Source: Karstenula rhodostoma CBS 690.94 (Eukaryota > Ascomycota > Dothideomycetes > Pleosporales > Didymosphaeriaceae). From it: a DNA stretch of 21,058 nt. Made by a program: the position numbers and the translations under genes. Below, in pieces: positions 1-12,900 of this stretch. The stretch spans positions 1,994,769 through 2,015,826 of the forward strand of contig MU001497.1 in assembly GCA_010093485.1 (NCBI GenBank), in the 5' to 3' direction. The notes beneath the pieces were generated by a model, which saw only the letters and a list, made by a program, of their open reading frames with translations, was not told where the DNA came from and searched no databases. Each line of letters opens with the position of its first letter. Position 1 is the first letter of the stretch.

Positions 1-129
1 TATCTAGGAGTATTTCTTAATAGCTCCTATAAACTAGGTTAAAAAATATTATACTACTATTAGCCTTAATTAGGAGCGCTTTAGGGAAAATAAATAGATT
101 CTAGTTAATATAACCTAGATTATTAAGCT

Positions 130-1800
130 TATTACTAAGGTCCCTATTATAACCTAACTAAGATAATTAGATTAAGTATATAGTATATTATACTACTAGA
201 ATAGTTAAGCTATATTTTCTAATATACCTCTACTAGTTAAGTAATATCCTAGACCTCTAATAGTATAATAGTTACCTAAGGGGAAGATAGGTAACCTACT
301 ATATTTAAATATATATCTAAGTTTAGTATTACTAGATTAGTATACTTACTAAATTTATCTAAAAAATAGGATATTAAGTCTATAACCTAATCTATAAATT
401 ATTTATATTTACTCTAGTTTATATCTATAATAATACTACTATATTATCTCTTTTATTAATATTATTATCCCTATATTTTATTATTATTACTATTATTATT
501 ATACCACTTATCTATAAACCCTATACCGCGTTCTTTTAAATCTACTTCTATACCCTAATTATATACTACCTTACTATTACTTTCCTGGCCACTATATATA
601 GTTAGTGTCTATATTTATAAAATTAGTAGAAAGATCTATAGAAAGAAGTTAATAGGGTTTATTTTATCCTTATCTCTAAGCTCTAATAAGAATATAAAAC
701 TAGAAGGTATTTATATCTATTCTATATATACTAGGAATAATACCTCTATTCTTTATAATAATACTATAATATCTCTATTATAATCCCTTATAAGCTTGGC
801 CTATTAACTAACTAACTTCTATATTAATTACTTCTTAATCTACTTATTAGGTATACGTCCCCTAGGTATTAAGGTAAAGATATTAACTAAATTAAATATT
901 ATCTTAATTATATTCTATCTTATTTTCTAGTTTAATATATTTCTAAATATTCTTTATATATTCTTATTATAACTCTTATTAGGTATTTTTCTAAGGTCCT
1001 TAGTAAAGGTAATTTTAAATAGTACCTTCTTTATAATATCCCTATAGTTCCTCCTATATACCCTAGTCCCTTACTTCTAACTATAAAACCTTTCTACTAA
1101 TTTAATAAAGTACTTATATAACTAATCTAGTATCTACTATTAATATATAAACTTAGTAATACTATTTACCTATATTTTCTATATATTAAAGAACTAGAAC
1201 TAAAAATTAAATACCTTATTATTTAATAGAATACCCTACTACTACCCTTTATTAGTACTATCTATTAGAGTGCCAGGGGATATATTCTAATAGTAGAATA
1301 AAGCTAATATAGAATCTAATACCCTATTTTAGAATAAGGTACTCTTATTTACTAGGACTTTAAATAACTTCCTTTTATAATAATATTATTATACCTATAT
1401 AAGCCTAATTATCTACTACTTATAGAAGGTATCTATAAACCTAATTACTATACCCCTACTAATAAACTTAGTAACTATATTAACTCTAATACTAGGCTAT
1501 TTATAGTAATAGAATCTATACTAATATTTCTTATTTAATTTACTATTAGGCGCCTCTATATACTCCTAGTCCTATAAGTTTATAATAATATTAATTAGGC
1601 TATAATTTAAATTATTAACTAGCGCCTTATTTATAGCTAGTATACCCTTTTTAGTAGTATACTTCCTCTTCCTCTATAGTATCGCGGAGTGTCCCTTAAC
1701 TACCTTAAGCTATTATTTTTATTATTATTAGCTAAGCTTATCTCCTTTCTATCCCCCCTTCTTCTTAAATTACTTATTACTATTACCTTTCTATATCTAC
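130..1800 (-). pseudogene. RIP-degraded unidentified gene, minus strand
   Basis: A single minus-strand phase (codon first bases at positions such as 1688 and 593) reads as plausible protein for about 550 codons, interrupted only by TAA/TAG. It opens with a Lys/Gly-rich stretch and a short Gln run near 1790-1710, then a basic KRKYTTKK segment just below 1680. A patch near 600-500 keeps an unmutated GGC CAG codon pair and a TGG codon. The plus strand here is pyrimidine-rich, which also favours minus-strand coding. The average stop density (about 10%) is close to what this base composition gives by chance, so the call rests on residue texture and phase consistency. It lies head-to-head with the RecQ relict. 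I do not recognise the family; tyrosine-recombinase/DUF3435-like and transposase proteins were considered but no diagnostic residues were seen. Confidence 0.35.
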
Positions 1801-2040
1801 CTACCTCCTAGTCTAGCTATATTTTTATCCTATTAATCTAGATTTTAATATATTATATTAACTATCTTTCTTATTTTAGCTTTAGAAATATTAGTAATTA
1901 TCTAATATAGTATATTCTCTAGCGTTCGCGTAACTAATATACTTACCTGGCTAAAGCTACCCTCCCCTATAGTATATATATATAAATATATATTCTAGAT
2001 TCTATTATATACTACTAGTATAATATTATATTTATTACTT
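1801..2040. other. Divergent intergenic segment with TA-rich tract
   Basis: This gap lies between the minus-strand relict on the left and the RecQ relict on the right. It holds alternating T/A runs around 1970-2030 that could be a decayed promoter, but such runs are common throughout this RIP-mutated DNA. No start codon for either neighbour can be fixed because ATG has been converted to ATA. Confidence 0.3.
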
Positions 2041-2041
2041 A

Positions 2042-5000
2042 GCTTTCTATCTACTACCTCTACTAGCTATAGCTATAAGAGGCTAGTAAAAGTATAAAAA
2101 GAAGTTATAGTAGTAATTAGGTTTAGGGAATAGTTATAGTTATAGTTAGAAGTATAAAAAAAAGGTAATAAAGGAGGAAGGGTATAAGTTTCTAGAGGAA
2201 AGAAAAGACTGGCCCCTAAACTATATAGAATTACTAAGCTAATTTTAATCCTATAGCTAGATCTAAATCTTCCTTAATATAACTACCCCTCTAATCTAAC
2301 TATAATCCCTAGAATATTTCCTATTAACCTTAGAATTTCTATTAATCCTTATTTTTCTCTATTATTATAAGTATTAACTATCCTATATTATATAAAACCT
2401 TATCTATATTAATATAGAATATAGCCTTATTATTTATATATACTACTACTATTATATCCTCCTATTAGATATTAAATTATACTTTAAGTCTAAGACCTAT
2501 AAGAATATATCTATTTAGTAATATAAAGAGGTATAGAAACTTATAAATAGTAAATATATATAACTCTACTTATTATAGAATAATATAATCTAGTTAATTA
2601 TCTTATCTACTACTCTTTCTATAGCCATTAGTAGTATAGTACTACTAATACTAGATCTTAAATATAATACCTATAGAATAATATTTAAAAAGGAGATAGT
2701 AAATATAATTAAAAATATAAAGAACTACCTCTATATAATATATAGGGTTAGGAGTTATAACTTTAGTATAAATATTTATACTACTACTACTAATATATAG
2801 ATAACCTATTATTAGGCTATATTTTTATAATATCTCTAACTAAATAAGTAAGAATTATAGTACTTTAAAGTATAGTATTCTATACCTTAACCCTATATAT
2901 CTCCCTTAGTAGTAGATACTAAGGATAAAGAGGAAGGCTAGTTTATAGAGGTAAATATAGAGGTAGATATAAAGGAGAAAGGGAAAAGCTAATATATACT
3001 ATATACTATAGCTACTACCTACTATACTATAGTAAATTGGTTTATATTATAGATTAATTAAGTATAAAAGAGACTAGATAAGAATATTATTTACTAGTAT
3101 AATAAGGTACTATCTACTACTAAGTATATTATAAACTCCTTCCTTAAATATATAAAGTTCTATAAAGTTATTAGTAATATAGAGTAAAATATAGTATAAA
3201 ACTATATATATCTAGCTATCTAGATATACCTAAGACTTACTCTTCTATAAAATACTATAAAGAGTATATTTTAGATTTAGTAGAATATAGTTATATATAG
3301 TACCTCCTACTAGGCCTATATATAGGTTATATAGGAATATCTAAACTATATACCTATAATACCCCTTATATACTATTAAAACTTCTTAGATTATTACTAT
3401 AATATAATACTATCTATATTTACCTTCTTCTACTAAGTATTTAAGGTGGGCCTAGACTATCTACTAATACTAAAAGTATTAGAGATAGTAAAAAGAGTAT
3501 AGGAGGGTATTTATATATATCTAATAAAAGTAGATAATTCTATTATTATAACCCTAGCTATAGCCTATAATTACTAGACCCTAGCTCTTTTAGAATAGAT
3601 ATATTATAAGTTCTAGCTAGTACTTATATAGTAGACTACTAGTAGGAGTAACTTTAATTTAACTATTATAATAGTAATTATATTTATTACCCTAAACCTA
3701 TAAAAGTCTAGTTTTAAGTAGATATATAACTTTACTATAGATATATCTATACTAAAGAAATACTATTATCTTATAGTATATTAGTACTTTTAGGAGATAA
3801 TTATAACATGGCTAGAAGAGGGAGATAAAGAGGAGGAAGAGGGAGATAAAGAGAAGAAAAAGGGAAATAAAAAGAAGAATATAAAAGCTACTATAGTAGC
3901 CCTGGCTATAGATAATAAAATAGATAATACTAGTTTAATAGTAAAAAAAACTATACTATTTAGTAATACCTCTACTACTAATATAAAGGTACTAGTTAAT
4001 AAGGGAAATATTCTAACTACCTTATAGAACTATAGCTAAAAGGTTAACTAGGAGTTAAGGGATTTTATCTATATCTACTTTAGTATTAAGTCCTATACCC
4101 CTATATTCTAGCTTATTACTATAGGGTATTACCTTAGTATTTTCTAATATAGAGATATAGTATAGAGCTTTATATAATAGAATAGTAATAATATTATTAT
4201 CTATAGTATTAAAATATTATTTAAGGAGTATAAGGATATAGTATAGATATTAGTTTAAGAGGTAGAGGTATTATTTATTAATATTACTAGCTATAGTAGT
4301 ATTATATCCCTACTACTAATCCTCTAGGATAAGATATTATATAATTTAGGTATTTAAAATAAAGGTTACTCCCCTTTTAAACTAAATAGCCCGCCTCTTA
4401 ATAAGTAGTAAAACTATATAGTTAAGTAGGCCTTTACTACTATTAATACTAGTAAAGTAAAAATAATATCTAGTAATCTAGATAACCACGTTAGTATAGA
4501 TAAGTATAGTATAAAGATAGATACCTCTCTAATACCTATTATCTTTCTCTCCCCCTAACTTACTTATTATAAATATAAGTTTTCCTTAATACTATCTTCC
4601 TACTTATTTACTTTACTAGTAGGTAGCCTATATACCTAATAGAGCTACTAAGTATTATATATAAAAACTTATCTATTAATAATACTAGTAATCTATTCCT
4701 ATTTCTAGGCCTTATTATAGTTATACCCTACTACTATAAGGGTTATAATAAAGATAAAACTATCTATATAGTATATTATTACCTTCTATAATATATTAGC
4801 TCCTTTTTTATTTAGTATATATAGCTTATCTATCTATTCTACTAGCTTATTACTATAACTATATTTACTAATAGTCTAGTAGTGTTATACTACTATTATA
4901 TATATAGCTACTACCTCTAGAGTAATAAGGTAGGGTATAGGTAAAAGAATAGTTAGTAATTTACTATACTCCTTAACTATATAATATAATAGATTATAGG

Positions 5001-6600
5001 GCTAGATATTAATATATTAATACTCTAGTATTTAATAATTACCTTCTAATATTAGTAGAATAAGAAGATATCTCTACCCTATAGTATAAAAATACTAATA
5101 GAAGAATAGGTAGAGGTAGTCTAGAAAAAGGAGTATAAGGAAGACTATAAGGTATAGATAAAATATATATCTACTACTATAGTAGTAATATATACTAAAG
5201 AGATATAATATATCTTTATATAAATATTTAGTTATAGTTAACTTAATATCTATATATATATCTCCTATAAGTAGTATAGCTACCTCGACTTTAATATAAG
5301 TAACTTTAATATATAAGGGAATACTAGAGAGGAAAAGGAAAAAGGTAGTAGTAATAGTATAGACTAGCTAGTAGAATATATTACCTTATATGGCTTAGTA
5401 AATATATATAAGCTATTTAGTAATAATACTCCTAAAAACTAGATATTATAGCTAGGGAATAAGTAGGTACTAGCCTTACTATTTAAAGGGGTTAGTATAG
5501 TAGCCTATATCGCGCCTACTAGTACTAGTAAAATAAATAAATACCTATTACCTACTACTACTCTAAAAAATAACTATAGATAAACTATAGTTATTATCCT
5601 ACTTATTACTATATAGAATAATATTATAAGTAAATATTATAAGCTAAAGATCTATATTAGTATATTTAGAATAAAATAGTTCTATAAATTTATATATATT
5701 ATTATTACTATACCTAAATATATTAATATAGATACCTTTAAAAATTTTATATACTAGTAGTATATAAATAGTAAGCTAAAGTATCTAGTACTAGATAAAT
5801 ATTATTATATTCTACTTCCTAACTACTAATATTATAAAAATCTACTTAACCTCTATACCCTAGACTAATTTAGTATACTAATACTTCTACTCTTAGCTAC
5901 TATTCTATTTAACTAGTAAGTATAGATATATAATATACTAGTACTTAATAAATATATAAAGGTTATATAGAAGTCTACTACCTACTCTAACCTATCCTAT
6001 TAAGCTATTAAACTAATAGAGAAATAGGCTATAATATTAATAATAATATCCTATATCTAGTATAAACTATAATAGTACTATAAGATTATTATCTTTATTA
6101 GTAGTTATATAGCCTATAAGGACCTCTATACTAATATAGATAAATATAAAAAGTTATTTATATACTATAGAAAAATAATAGCTAAGGAGAAGGAGATAGT
6201 ATAAAATATATTTAATAAGTATAAGAAAGATATTATCTTTACTATAAGTATACTTATTACTAGGGCTAACCTTATTAATATAGATATAGTTATCTATTTT
6301 AAGGTATCTAATAATAGTATTAACTAGGGATAGGAGTCTAAATAGGTAGAATATAGTAGGAAACTAGTTATTACCTATATTATATATAATAATAGTATAT
6401 ATACCTATATAGATAAGCTTAATAGCTATATAAGGTAGATTATAGATAAGATAATACTTTTAGGTTTTAATAGACCTACCTATATCTATATTATATTTAA
6501 CTAATACTTTAATAGGTAGATAAACTATACTATATATAAATCTAGAGAATCCCTATATAGTTTCTATACTCCCTTTATTCTAAGTACTCTATTATATAGG
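2042..6600 (+). pseudogene. RIP-degraded RecQ-type helicase, telomere-linked class
   Basis: The intact protein would have been an ATP-dependent 3'-5' DNA helicase of about 1500 residues. The core reads in plus frame 1. Walker A is at 5515-5535 (PTSTSKM for the family's PTGTGKT/S). The DECH box is at 5794-5805, now DKYY, which is exactly what RIP makes of GATGAA-TGT-CAT. An LATIL motif III is at about 5890-5910, motif V at 6241-6300, and the QESGRAGR arginine-finger motif VI at 6331-6360 (now Q-E-S-K-stop-V-E). A Cys/His-rich tail follows at about 6412-6560, consistent with the RecQ zinc-binding region. Upstream, a block at 4560-5040 (YYYKGY near 4730, a leucine-rich stretch after it) matches my memory of the N-terminal region of fungal telomere-linked helicases. 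The part at 2042-4540 reads in frame 2 and includes an acidic-basic stretch at 3812-3880. Such genes typically sit next to fungal telomeres. Confidence 0.8.
4510..4590 (+). other. Reading-frame change inside the RecQ relict
   Basis: Protein-like reading runs in plus frame 2 up to about 4540 and in plus frame 1 from about 4590 onward, through all helicase motifs. The change could be an indel mutation or a short intron whose GT...AG boundaries were altered. RIP alone cannot shift a frame. The pyrimidine-rich segment near 4550-4560 is the most likely place, but the exact point cannot be fixed. Confidence 0.5.
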
Positions 6601-6965
6601 TTTAGGGCTAATATACCTAATATATCCTTATTAGCCTAGGTATTAATACTAACCTTTTTTCTAATATATATCTCCTTACCTATATAAGCTATAACTTTTT
6701 TATAAGCTATACTCTTCTCTATATTAATATCTTTATTTACTCTTATTCTACTATTAGTATATATATATATAGCCTCTATTACTACCTTTCCTATTCTAAG
6801 TAGATATAATAGCCTACTCTATAGTAAGTATATATAAAAATCTTTCCCTCTCCTCCCCTCCTTATATTATAGCGCTACTAATATAGTAAATAGAATCTAG
6901 TTTTCCTTCCCTAGTACTTACCCCTATTAACACGAGGATAAAGGTAGTATATATAACTTAAAAGT
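6601..6965. other. Intergenic segment after the RecQ relict
   Basis: Frame 1 of the RecQ relict fades out after about 6600-6700. The rest holds a pyrimidine-rich patch at 6841-6868, equivalent to a GGAGGGG-like purine run on the minus strand, and nothing else I can name. It would be the convergent gap between the RecQ relict and the unidentified minus-strand relict. Confidence 0.3.
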
Positions 6966-6969
6966 ATAA

Positions 6970-8640
6970 GGATATATATAATAGGGTAATCTAATATATC
7001 TATAATATAGAAGAAATACTTAAATAAATCTATTATATAGTTTACTACTAGTATATAGATTTCTACTTTATATATTTTATAGTAGGCTAACTCTTTAACT
7101 ATACTAAAGGGTCCTATAGAGGCCTATTATAGGGTAATTATACTTACTTACTATATAACTAAATAGATAATAAAGCCCTACTATACTACTACTATCTATA
7201 CCTATTTCTACTATATCTATATAATTACTAGTAAGATAAAAATAGTATATTCCTTAGTAGGTAGAATAACTATACTATATACTAATATTAATATATACTA
7301 TAGGACCTCTAAATAGTACTCTAGGTAGTATATAGTTCTACTAAGATACTATAACTAAAATATATATCCCTAGCTAGTTATAATAGGTTAAAGATAGTAG
7401 ACTTTATTATATACTTTTTATAACTTATATTTCTATATTTCTATAGCTATATTAATTAGATACTATTAGACCTATTATAGTTTTATAAAACCTATTTCCT
7501 ACTAGACTTATAGTAATAACTACTAGTAATAGAAGAGTAAAGATAGGTATATAAGTTTAAAATAAGAAGGAGTAAAAACCTAACTTAATTAAGGTTAAAA
7601 CTAGATAGTAGTATATTTTAAACCTATAGTAATATTAAAATATTTATTTATAGACTCCCTCTTATATATAGTATATATCTCTATATATATACTAGTAAAA
7701 GAAAATAATTTAAGCTATTAAAAGCCTATTTATATAAAATACTATCTAGGTATAAAATTCTATATATAATCTCAGGACTAAGTAATACCCTATATAAAAG
7801 GCCTTTTATTAGTAGGGGTATACTACCTCTACTACTAGGGTTAATATCTCTTCCTTATTAGAGAGTAGTTAATTTTTAGTAGGTAATAAATAAGGTTGTG
7901 TATATACTATTAAGTACTCTAAGTACTAAAGAAAAAAAGCTAATAGTAAATTAAATTAAGGTTATAAAGGGCTCTTAATACTTTAGAATTCTTAATTAAG
8001 TAGTAAGTAGGGAGTATAGATAGTATTTAATAGAGATAATATAAATTTTATATAGTATAATAGAGTATTTTATAGTTAAGTCTAATAGTAGCTTTATTTA
8101 AGAAATAGATAACTCTTTTTTAGAGGTTCTTTTAATTAATAGTAGTAGTAGTCTATATACTTTCTATTATTTATTAGAATATTTATACTTTTACTCTATA
8201 TACTAAAGTTATTTATAAACTAGTAGTTTTCTAGTTAGCTTATTATAATAGATATTACTACTAGTTTAATAATATAGTACTACTAATTAAAGATATAAAC
8301 CCTTTCTATCTTAACTATAAATAGAGTAGATATAATATAAGAATATACTAAGTCTTAGGGGTAATAGAGCTTATATTAGGCTTATAGTAATTATTTTAAT
8401 AATTATAGAGTAATAAAAATATAGAAAAAAATAATATAAATTCTAGGTCTAAATAACTACTTAGAATAGGTTTATAATATAGTATTCCCTTATATAATAT
8501 ATTATATATATATTAACTAGACTCTACTAGTATAGTATATAAGCTAGTATAAATATATTTTTATTTTTACTATTCTTACTTTTCTTATTATATCTTAAAT
8601 ACTATAGCCCTTAATCTTTGCTAAGATTCTAAATAAGCGA
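6970..8640 (-). pseudogene. Possible RIP-degraded gene, unidentified, minus strand
   Basis: A minus-strand phase (codon first bases at multiples of three, e.g. 8160) reads as Leu/Tyr/Ser-rich protein. Its best part is about 8160-7380, where TAA/TAG occur at only about 7% of codons, against roughly 11% expected by chance here. Below 7380 stops become frequent and the gene may already have ended; above 8160 it is weaker again. The exactly antisense plus-strand phase reads as an implausibly Gln-rich protein with more stops. Since Leu TTA/CTA is the reverse complement of TAA/TAG, this is what a real Leu-rich minus-strand gene would cast as a shadow. No family motif recognised; could also be non-coding. 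Confidence 0.3.
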
Positions 8641-8721
8641 CCCTTACTCCCCTAGTTTCGAAAATTAAAGGGATTAAAGGTATTTCCTATTATAAAGTAT
8701 TATAACTTCCTATTTTTATAT

Positions 8722-8930
8722 CCCTTTAGTTTATAAAATCTACTAGTATTTAATAGTATTTTCTATAATATTACTTTAGTCTATAGAGTCTATTAGTACT
8801 TAACTAGACTTTTTATTAGCTTACCTTAGTTTATAGGGTCCACTATTATTTAACCCTACTATAATTTAATATAAATTTCTATTAACTTATTTTAGTATAT
8901 AGAATTTATTATATTTTATCTCTAGAATTA
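8722..8930 (+). repeat. Left arm: about four ~50-bp degenerate repeats
   Basis: Four consecutive units share a core close to TTAGTTTATAGAGTCTACTA followed by a TTAA-containing stretch and TTTCTATTAGCTTA-like end. They begin near 8726, 8775, 8827 and 8891, so the spacing is about 50 bp, widening in the last unit. The units differ mainly by C/T and G/A changes as RIP would produce. The same core occurs in reverse complement at 9745-9990. Confidence 0.75.
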
Positions 8931-9160
8931 AAACCTTTAAGTCTCTAGAGATTTATAGTATCTAGTACTTATTACTCTATATAGGCCTCTATTACTTATA
9001 TCGCTCCTTTCTTAAATTTATTACCTAGAGTACCTTAATATTATTATCCCTAACTATATTATTATCTCTAGCTATAGTCTCTAATCTAGACTACTTATAC
9101 TTAAGTTATTATTAGTCCTCCTCCTAGTACTTCTAATAAGTAAATATATACTAAAGCTAT

Positions 9161-9179
9161 TCTAGACTTAAAGTCTAGA
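9161..9179. repeat. Perfect 19-bp palindrome
   Basis: The sequence TCTAGACTT, one A, then AAGTCTAGA is perfectly self-complementary around a single central base. It lies near the middle of the inverted-repeat structure. It could form a cruciform or be a protein-binding site, but short AT-rich palindromes also arise by chance. Confidence 0.5.
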
Positions 9180-9410
9180 TTACTTTATTATTATATTTAA
9201 TTAAGTTAATAGGCTTTAGAGTATACCTAATAATATATAAGTCCTTAAGAAACTCTATTAAAAATATTACTTCTATATTAAAAATAACTTACTTAAGAAG
9301 TAATAGTAAAAGTAAAAGATAGTAAATAGCTTTCTATTATTAGTATACTTAGTATTATAGTAATTAATTTCCTTATTAGATTTACTCTTATTTAGGGTTA
9401 TTTAAGTTAC

Positions 9411-9466
9411 GTTAGTTTATAGAGTCTACTAGAAATTAATTAATATAACTTCCTATTAGCTAGTTA
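9411..9466 (+). repeat. Isolated repeat unit, left-arm orientation
   Basis: Begins GTTAGTTTATAGAGTCTACT and ends with CTTCCTATTAGCTAG, matching the consensus of the units at 8722-8930 in the same orientation. It sits nearer to the right arm than to the left, so the structure is not a simple pair of terminal arrays. Confidence 0.6.
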
Positions 9467-9744
9467 TCGAGTAATATATTGGCCCTATAAGGAAACCAAG
9501 CTCTATAACCTTTATAGTAAATTTAGGGTCTCCTTAAGAGCTATATATATCGCCCCTATTTAGTATAAACTACTACTAATTCGTGTTAATTTATAATGGC
9601 GTTAATAGTATTACTATTTATATTATAGAAAATAAGTATCTATTATACTAAGTATAAAAAAATATTAAATATAAAGGCTTTAGTATTTTTAATAATAATT
9701 TTAGTAAAGTTAGTAGTTACTAATAAGGTCTTTAATTAATAATA

Positions 9745-9990
9745 TACTTTATAAACTAAGGTAAGCTAATAGAAAGTATTATATAATACTAGTAGACTCT
9801 ATAGACTAAAATAACCTTCTAAAATATACTATTAAATACTAGTAGATTCTATAAACTAAGGGGAGGTAAAATATTTTTTAAATCCTTATACTAGTATACT
9901 CTATAAACCGAGACGAGCTAATAGAAAATACTATTAACTACTAGTAGACTCTATAAATAGAGATAAGTTAATAGAAAATTCTACTATACT
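9745..9990 (-). repeat. Right arm: about five ~50-bp inverted repeats
   Basis: The reverse complement of the left-arm core, AGTAGACTCTATAAACTAAG-like, recurs about every 50 bp: the CTATAAACTA or equivalent sits near 9750, 9809, 9850, 9902 and 9950. The flanking AAGCTAATAGAAAATACTATTAA-like segment is also shared. Together with 8722-8930 it makes an imperfect inverted repeat about 1.27 kb across. This suggests a foldback or MITE-like element with subterminal repeats, or an amplified protein-binding array. Confidence 0.7.
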
Positions 9991-12900
9991 AATACTAAAT
10001 AGATAATATCTATATAATATATTATCTCTAAGTTCCTAAATAAATTCTCTATATAGCTATTTAATTAATTACTAGTTATATTAATATTTTTTACTAGAAT
10101 AGGTAGGAAGTTATAGATAGGGTAGTTAAGTAATAGACACGATTCTAGAGTAGGTAGGTAAAAGTATAAGGGAATATATTAGATAAAAAGAAGCTATCTA
10201 TCTATAAAGTTAAAATCTAAAACTATTATATATATACTATATTCTCTAGTTAATAGTTACCCTCCTTATAAGTAAAAACCTATAAAAGAGATAACCTAGA
10301 TTAATAAGTAACTAGAAAACTATCTAGTATACTCTATCCTATAGTCTACTATTATTAAATCTCTTTATTCTACTAGTAGGTACTAGTATTATATAGATTA
10401 ATACCTCTACTTATAATATTTTTAAATACCTTTATTAATTCTATCTAATAGTCTAGTTATACCTCTAAGAATAATATATTATTAATAAGTATATATATAT
10501 AGTACTCCTTTTCTATTTAACCTCGATAATAGACCCTAGTAAAGAGCTACTTAAGCTTTTAAATACTATAATTTGGCTTCTAGAGAATAATATAATTAGT
10601 AGACTATAAATTTAACCCTATACTACCTATTTTTAATATTAATATTATAATCTAAGGACTATTAGATTTATCTTCTTAGAAAAAATTTAGGGCGAGGCTA
10701 TACTTCTTCTCTATTACTATAGAGGTATAGGTATAAATATTATTCCTTCTAAACTCTTTAAATATAAGGGTATTAACTATTTTAGTAATATTTAATTATA
10801 AAGTTTCTATAATAATTTTATTAGACTTCTTATTCTAATACTTTATTTTTATAATTTTATATAGGAGTTCTTTCCCTACTAACTATTTTATATTATTTTT
10901 TATATTATATATCTCTAGTAGCTTTCTCTATATATTAGAGTTATATAGAAAAGCTAGAAATTTAAGTAGATTATAGCTTTTAGTAAACTTACTAGATTTC
11001 CCTTATCTATCCTTTTTACCCTATTACTAATATATTAACTATACTATATTTACTATATTTATAGTAGTAATATAGCTATATATACTAGTTTACTTACCTC
11101 TTATAGGCTTAATTCTAAGCTTACCCTTACTATATTTTATATAATCCTCCTTATACTTATACTTAACCTTAGTATTTAGCGTATTTTCCCCCTCTATAAT
11201 CTAGTATCTCTTATCTTTATTTAGCCTTATAGTAATCTTTTTATAGACTAACTTTATTTTTATATTAATAATAGGCTTACTATTATACTAAAGGGTATTA
11301 AGAGGCCATATAGTTATAAAGAGTAGTATAGTAAATACTACTATCTTTATAATTACTTTATAATAGTCTAACTATTATAATTTATTATATTTTATACTTA
11401 TATTACTAACTATCTTTATAATTAATTTCCCTAATATATTAAGTATCTTTACTCTAGATATAGGATCTAACTACTAGAGAACTTAATATATACCTTTTAT
11501 ACTTATCTACTTAGGCTAATAGAGTTTTAAAGTATAGAAGATATAATATTTAATCTAGTTAAAATAAGTTAGTATACTAGATATATCCTATATAATTAGG
11601 TAGGTATTATATACGGTATAAAAGGAATTATAAGTAAAGTTAAGAATTATTTATTATTAAATACTATTTATACCCTTATAGAACTTATTCTATACTAAAG
11701 ACTTAACTATAAGGAGTTATATATTATATAGATAGTCCTTTAAGTAATTAGTATTTAGGGCTAGGGTTCTACTATTAGGTTTTATCTTAACCCCCTTAAC
11801 CTAGGTTAATAAGCTAAACTTAACCTAGATATTTCTAAAGTAGTCTAGTATAATTAGAATAATAAGGTTAGAAGCTATAGCTAGTATATAGCTACTAGTA
11901 GACCTAACCTTTATAATTTTAGTTTTTATAAATCCTAAAATAATATTTAACTATACTACCCTATATTAAATTTTAAATATATTTATCTATATATAATTCT
12001 CCTTTAGAATAATTTTATATAGGTAAAGCTATTTTTAAATATAATACTAAGTATATATACTAACCTCCTTAGTACTAAGAGGACTATATTAGTCTTACTT
12101 ATTAGATACTTATATACCCTTTATACCTAATTTAAAAGTAAACCTAAGCCTAGAGTAGCTTTTAAAAAACTAACTACCCTTAAGAAGTATTTAAATATTA
12201 TACTTAAAACTATTAAAAGTACTATATAGAGTAATAATTAGTATACTACTAATTTTAGAAGTTTTATTTAAGTATATAGTTTTATAGTTATATAGTGTAT
12301 ACTAGTAGGTAATTAGTAGTAAGTCTTATAAAAGGTAAATAGATTTATTAGATATATTTAGTACTAGATACTATAAGAAGTCTCTATAGGCCTAGTATTA
12401 TATAACTATAGTATAGTTAACCTTATAGTACTTTATAATAACTATTTTAAGTATAAACTTAATAGTTTTATCTATACCTAGCTTATTACTATAGATACTA
12501 TTACCTACTATTATATATTCTAGCTAGAAGGTCTCTATAATAAAGAAAATCTAGTAGGGTTTAATTCTAATACCCTCTACTAGCCTAAAGTACTTAAAGG
12601 GGATACTATTAGTCTACCTTAGTTTATCCCTACTAAGTTAAGGGAGTACCTCTAATCTTTATTATACTACTTCTAAATAAATTCTTATATACTTCTTAAC
12701 TAGTATAAGCTCCTTAGGTATTTAAAAAACTAGAAATATACTATTATAATTATTATAATTATTATTCTTAAATTTAATTACTTTATCCTTATTAATACTA
12801 TTATATAGTACTATCTAGCCCTTATAATTACTATTAGGGTTTTTAAATAAATACTCCTTATTTTCTATATTATAGACTAAGTAGGAGTACTTTTTTTTAT

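Larger units (their letters stand above)
8931..9744. other. Spacer between the inverted repeat arms
   Basis: This 0.8-kb interior holds one further copy of the repeat core (9411-9466), a perfect 19-bp palindrome (9161-9179), and a slightly less depleted patch at about 9470-9610 containing residual TGG, CCA and several CG dinucleotides. I could not follow a convincing relict reading frame on either strand. If the arms belong to a mobile element, this is its internal part and it is too short for a usual transposase gene. Confidence 0.4.

Noticed and set aside
4590..5040. Continuation of plus frame 2 as a membrane-like Leu/Met-rich protein
   Set aside because: Frame 1 over the same interval matches the telomere-linked helicase pattern and continues into the helicase motifs, so frame 2 here is a shadow.
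7741..8560. Plus-strand Gln-rich reading frame
   Set aside because: It shares codon boundaries with the minus-strand phase, has more stops, and its Gln-richness is the expected shadow of Leu codons on the other strand.
9380..9400. Telomere repeat remnant (TTAGGG-like string)
   Set aside because: Only a single TTAGGG occurs, with no tandem copies; this is chance in such sequence.
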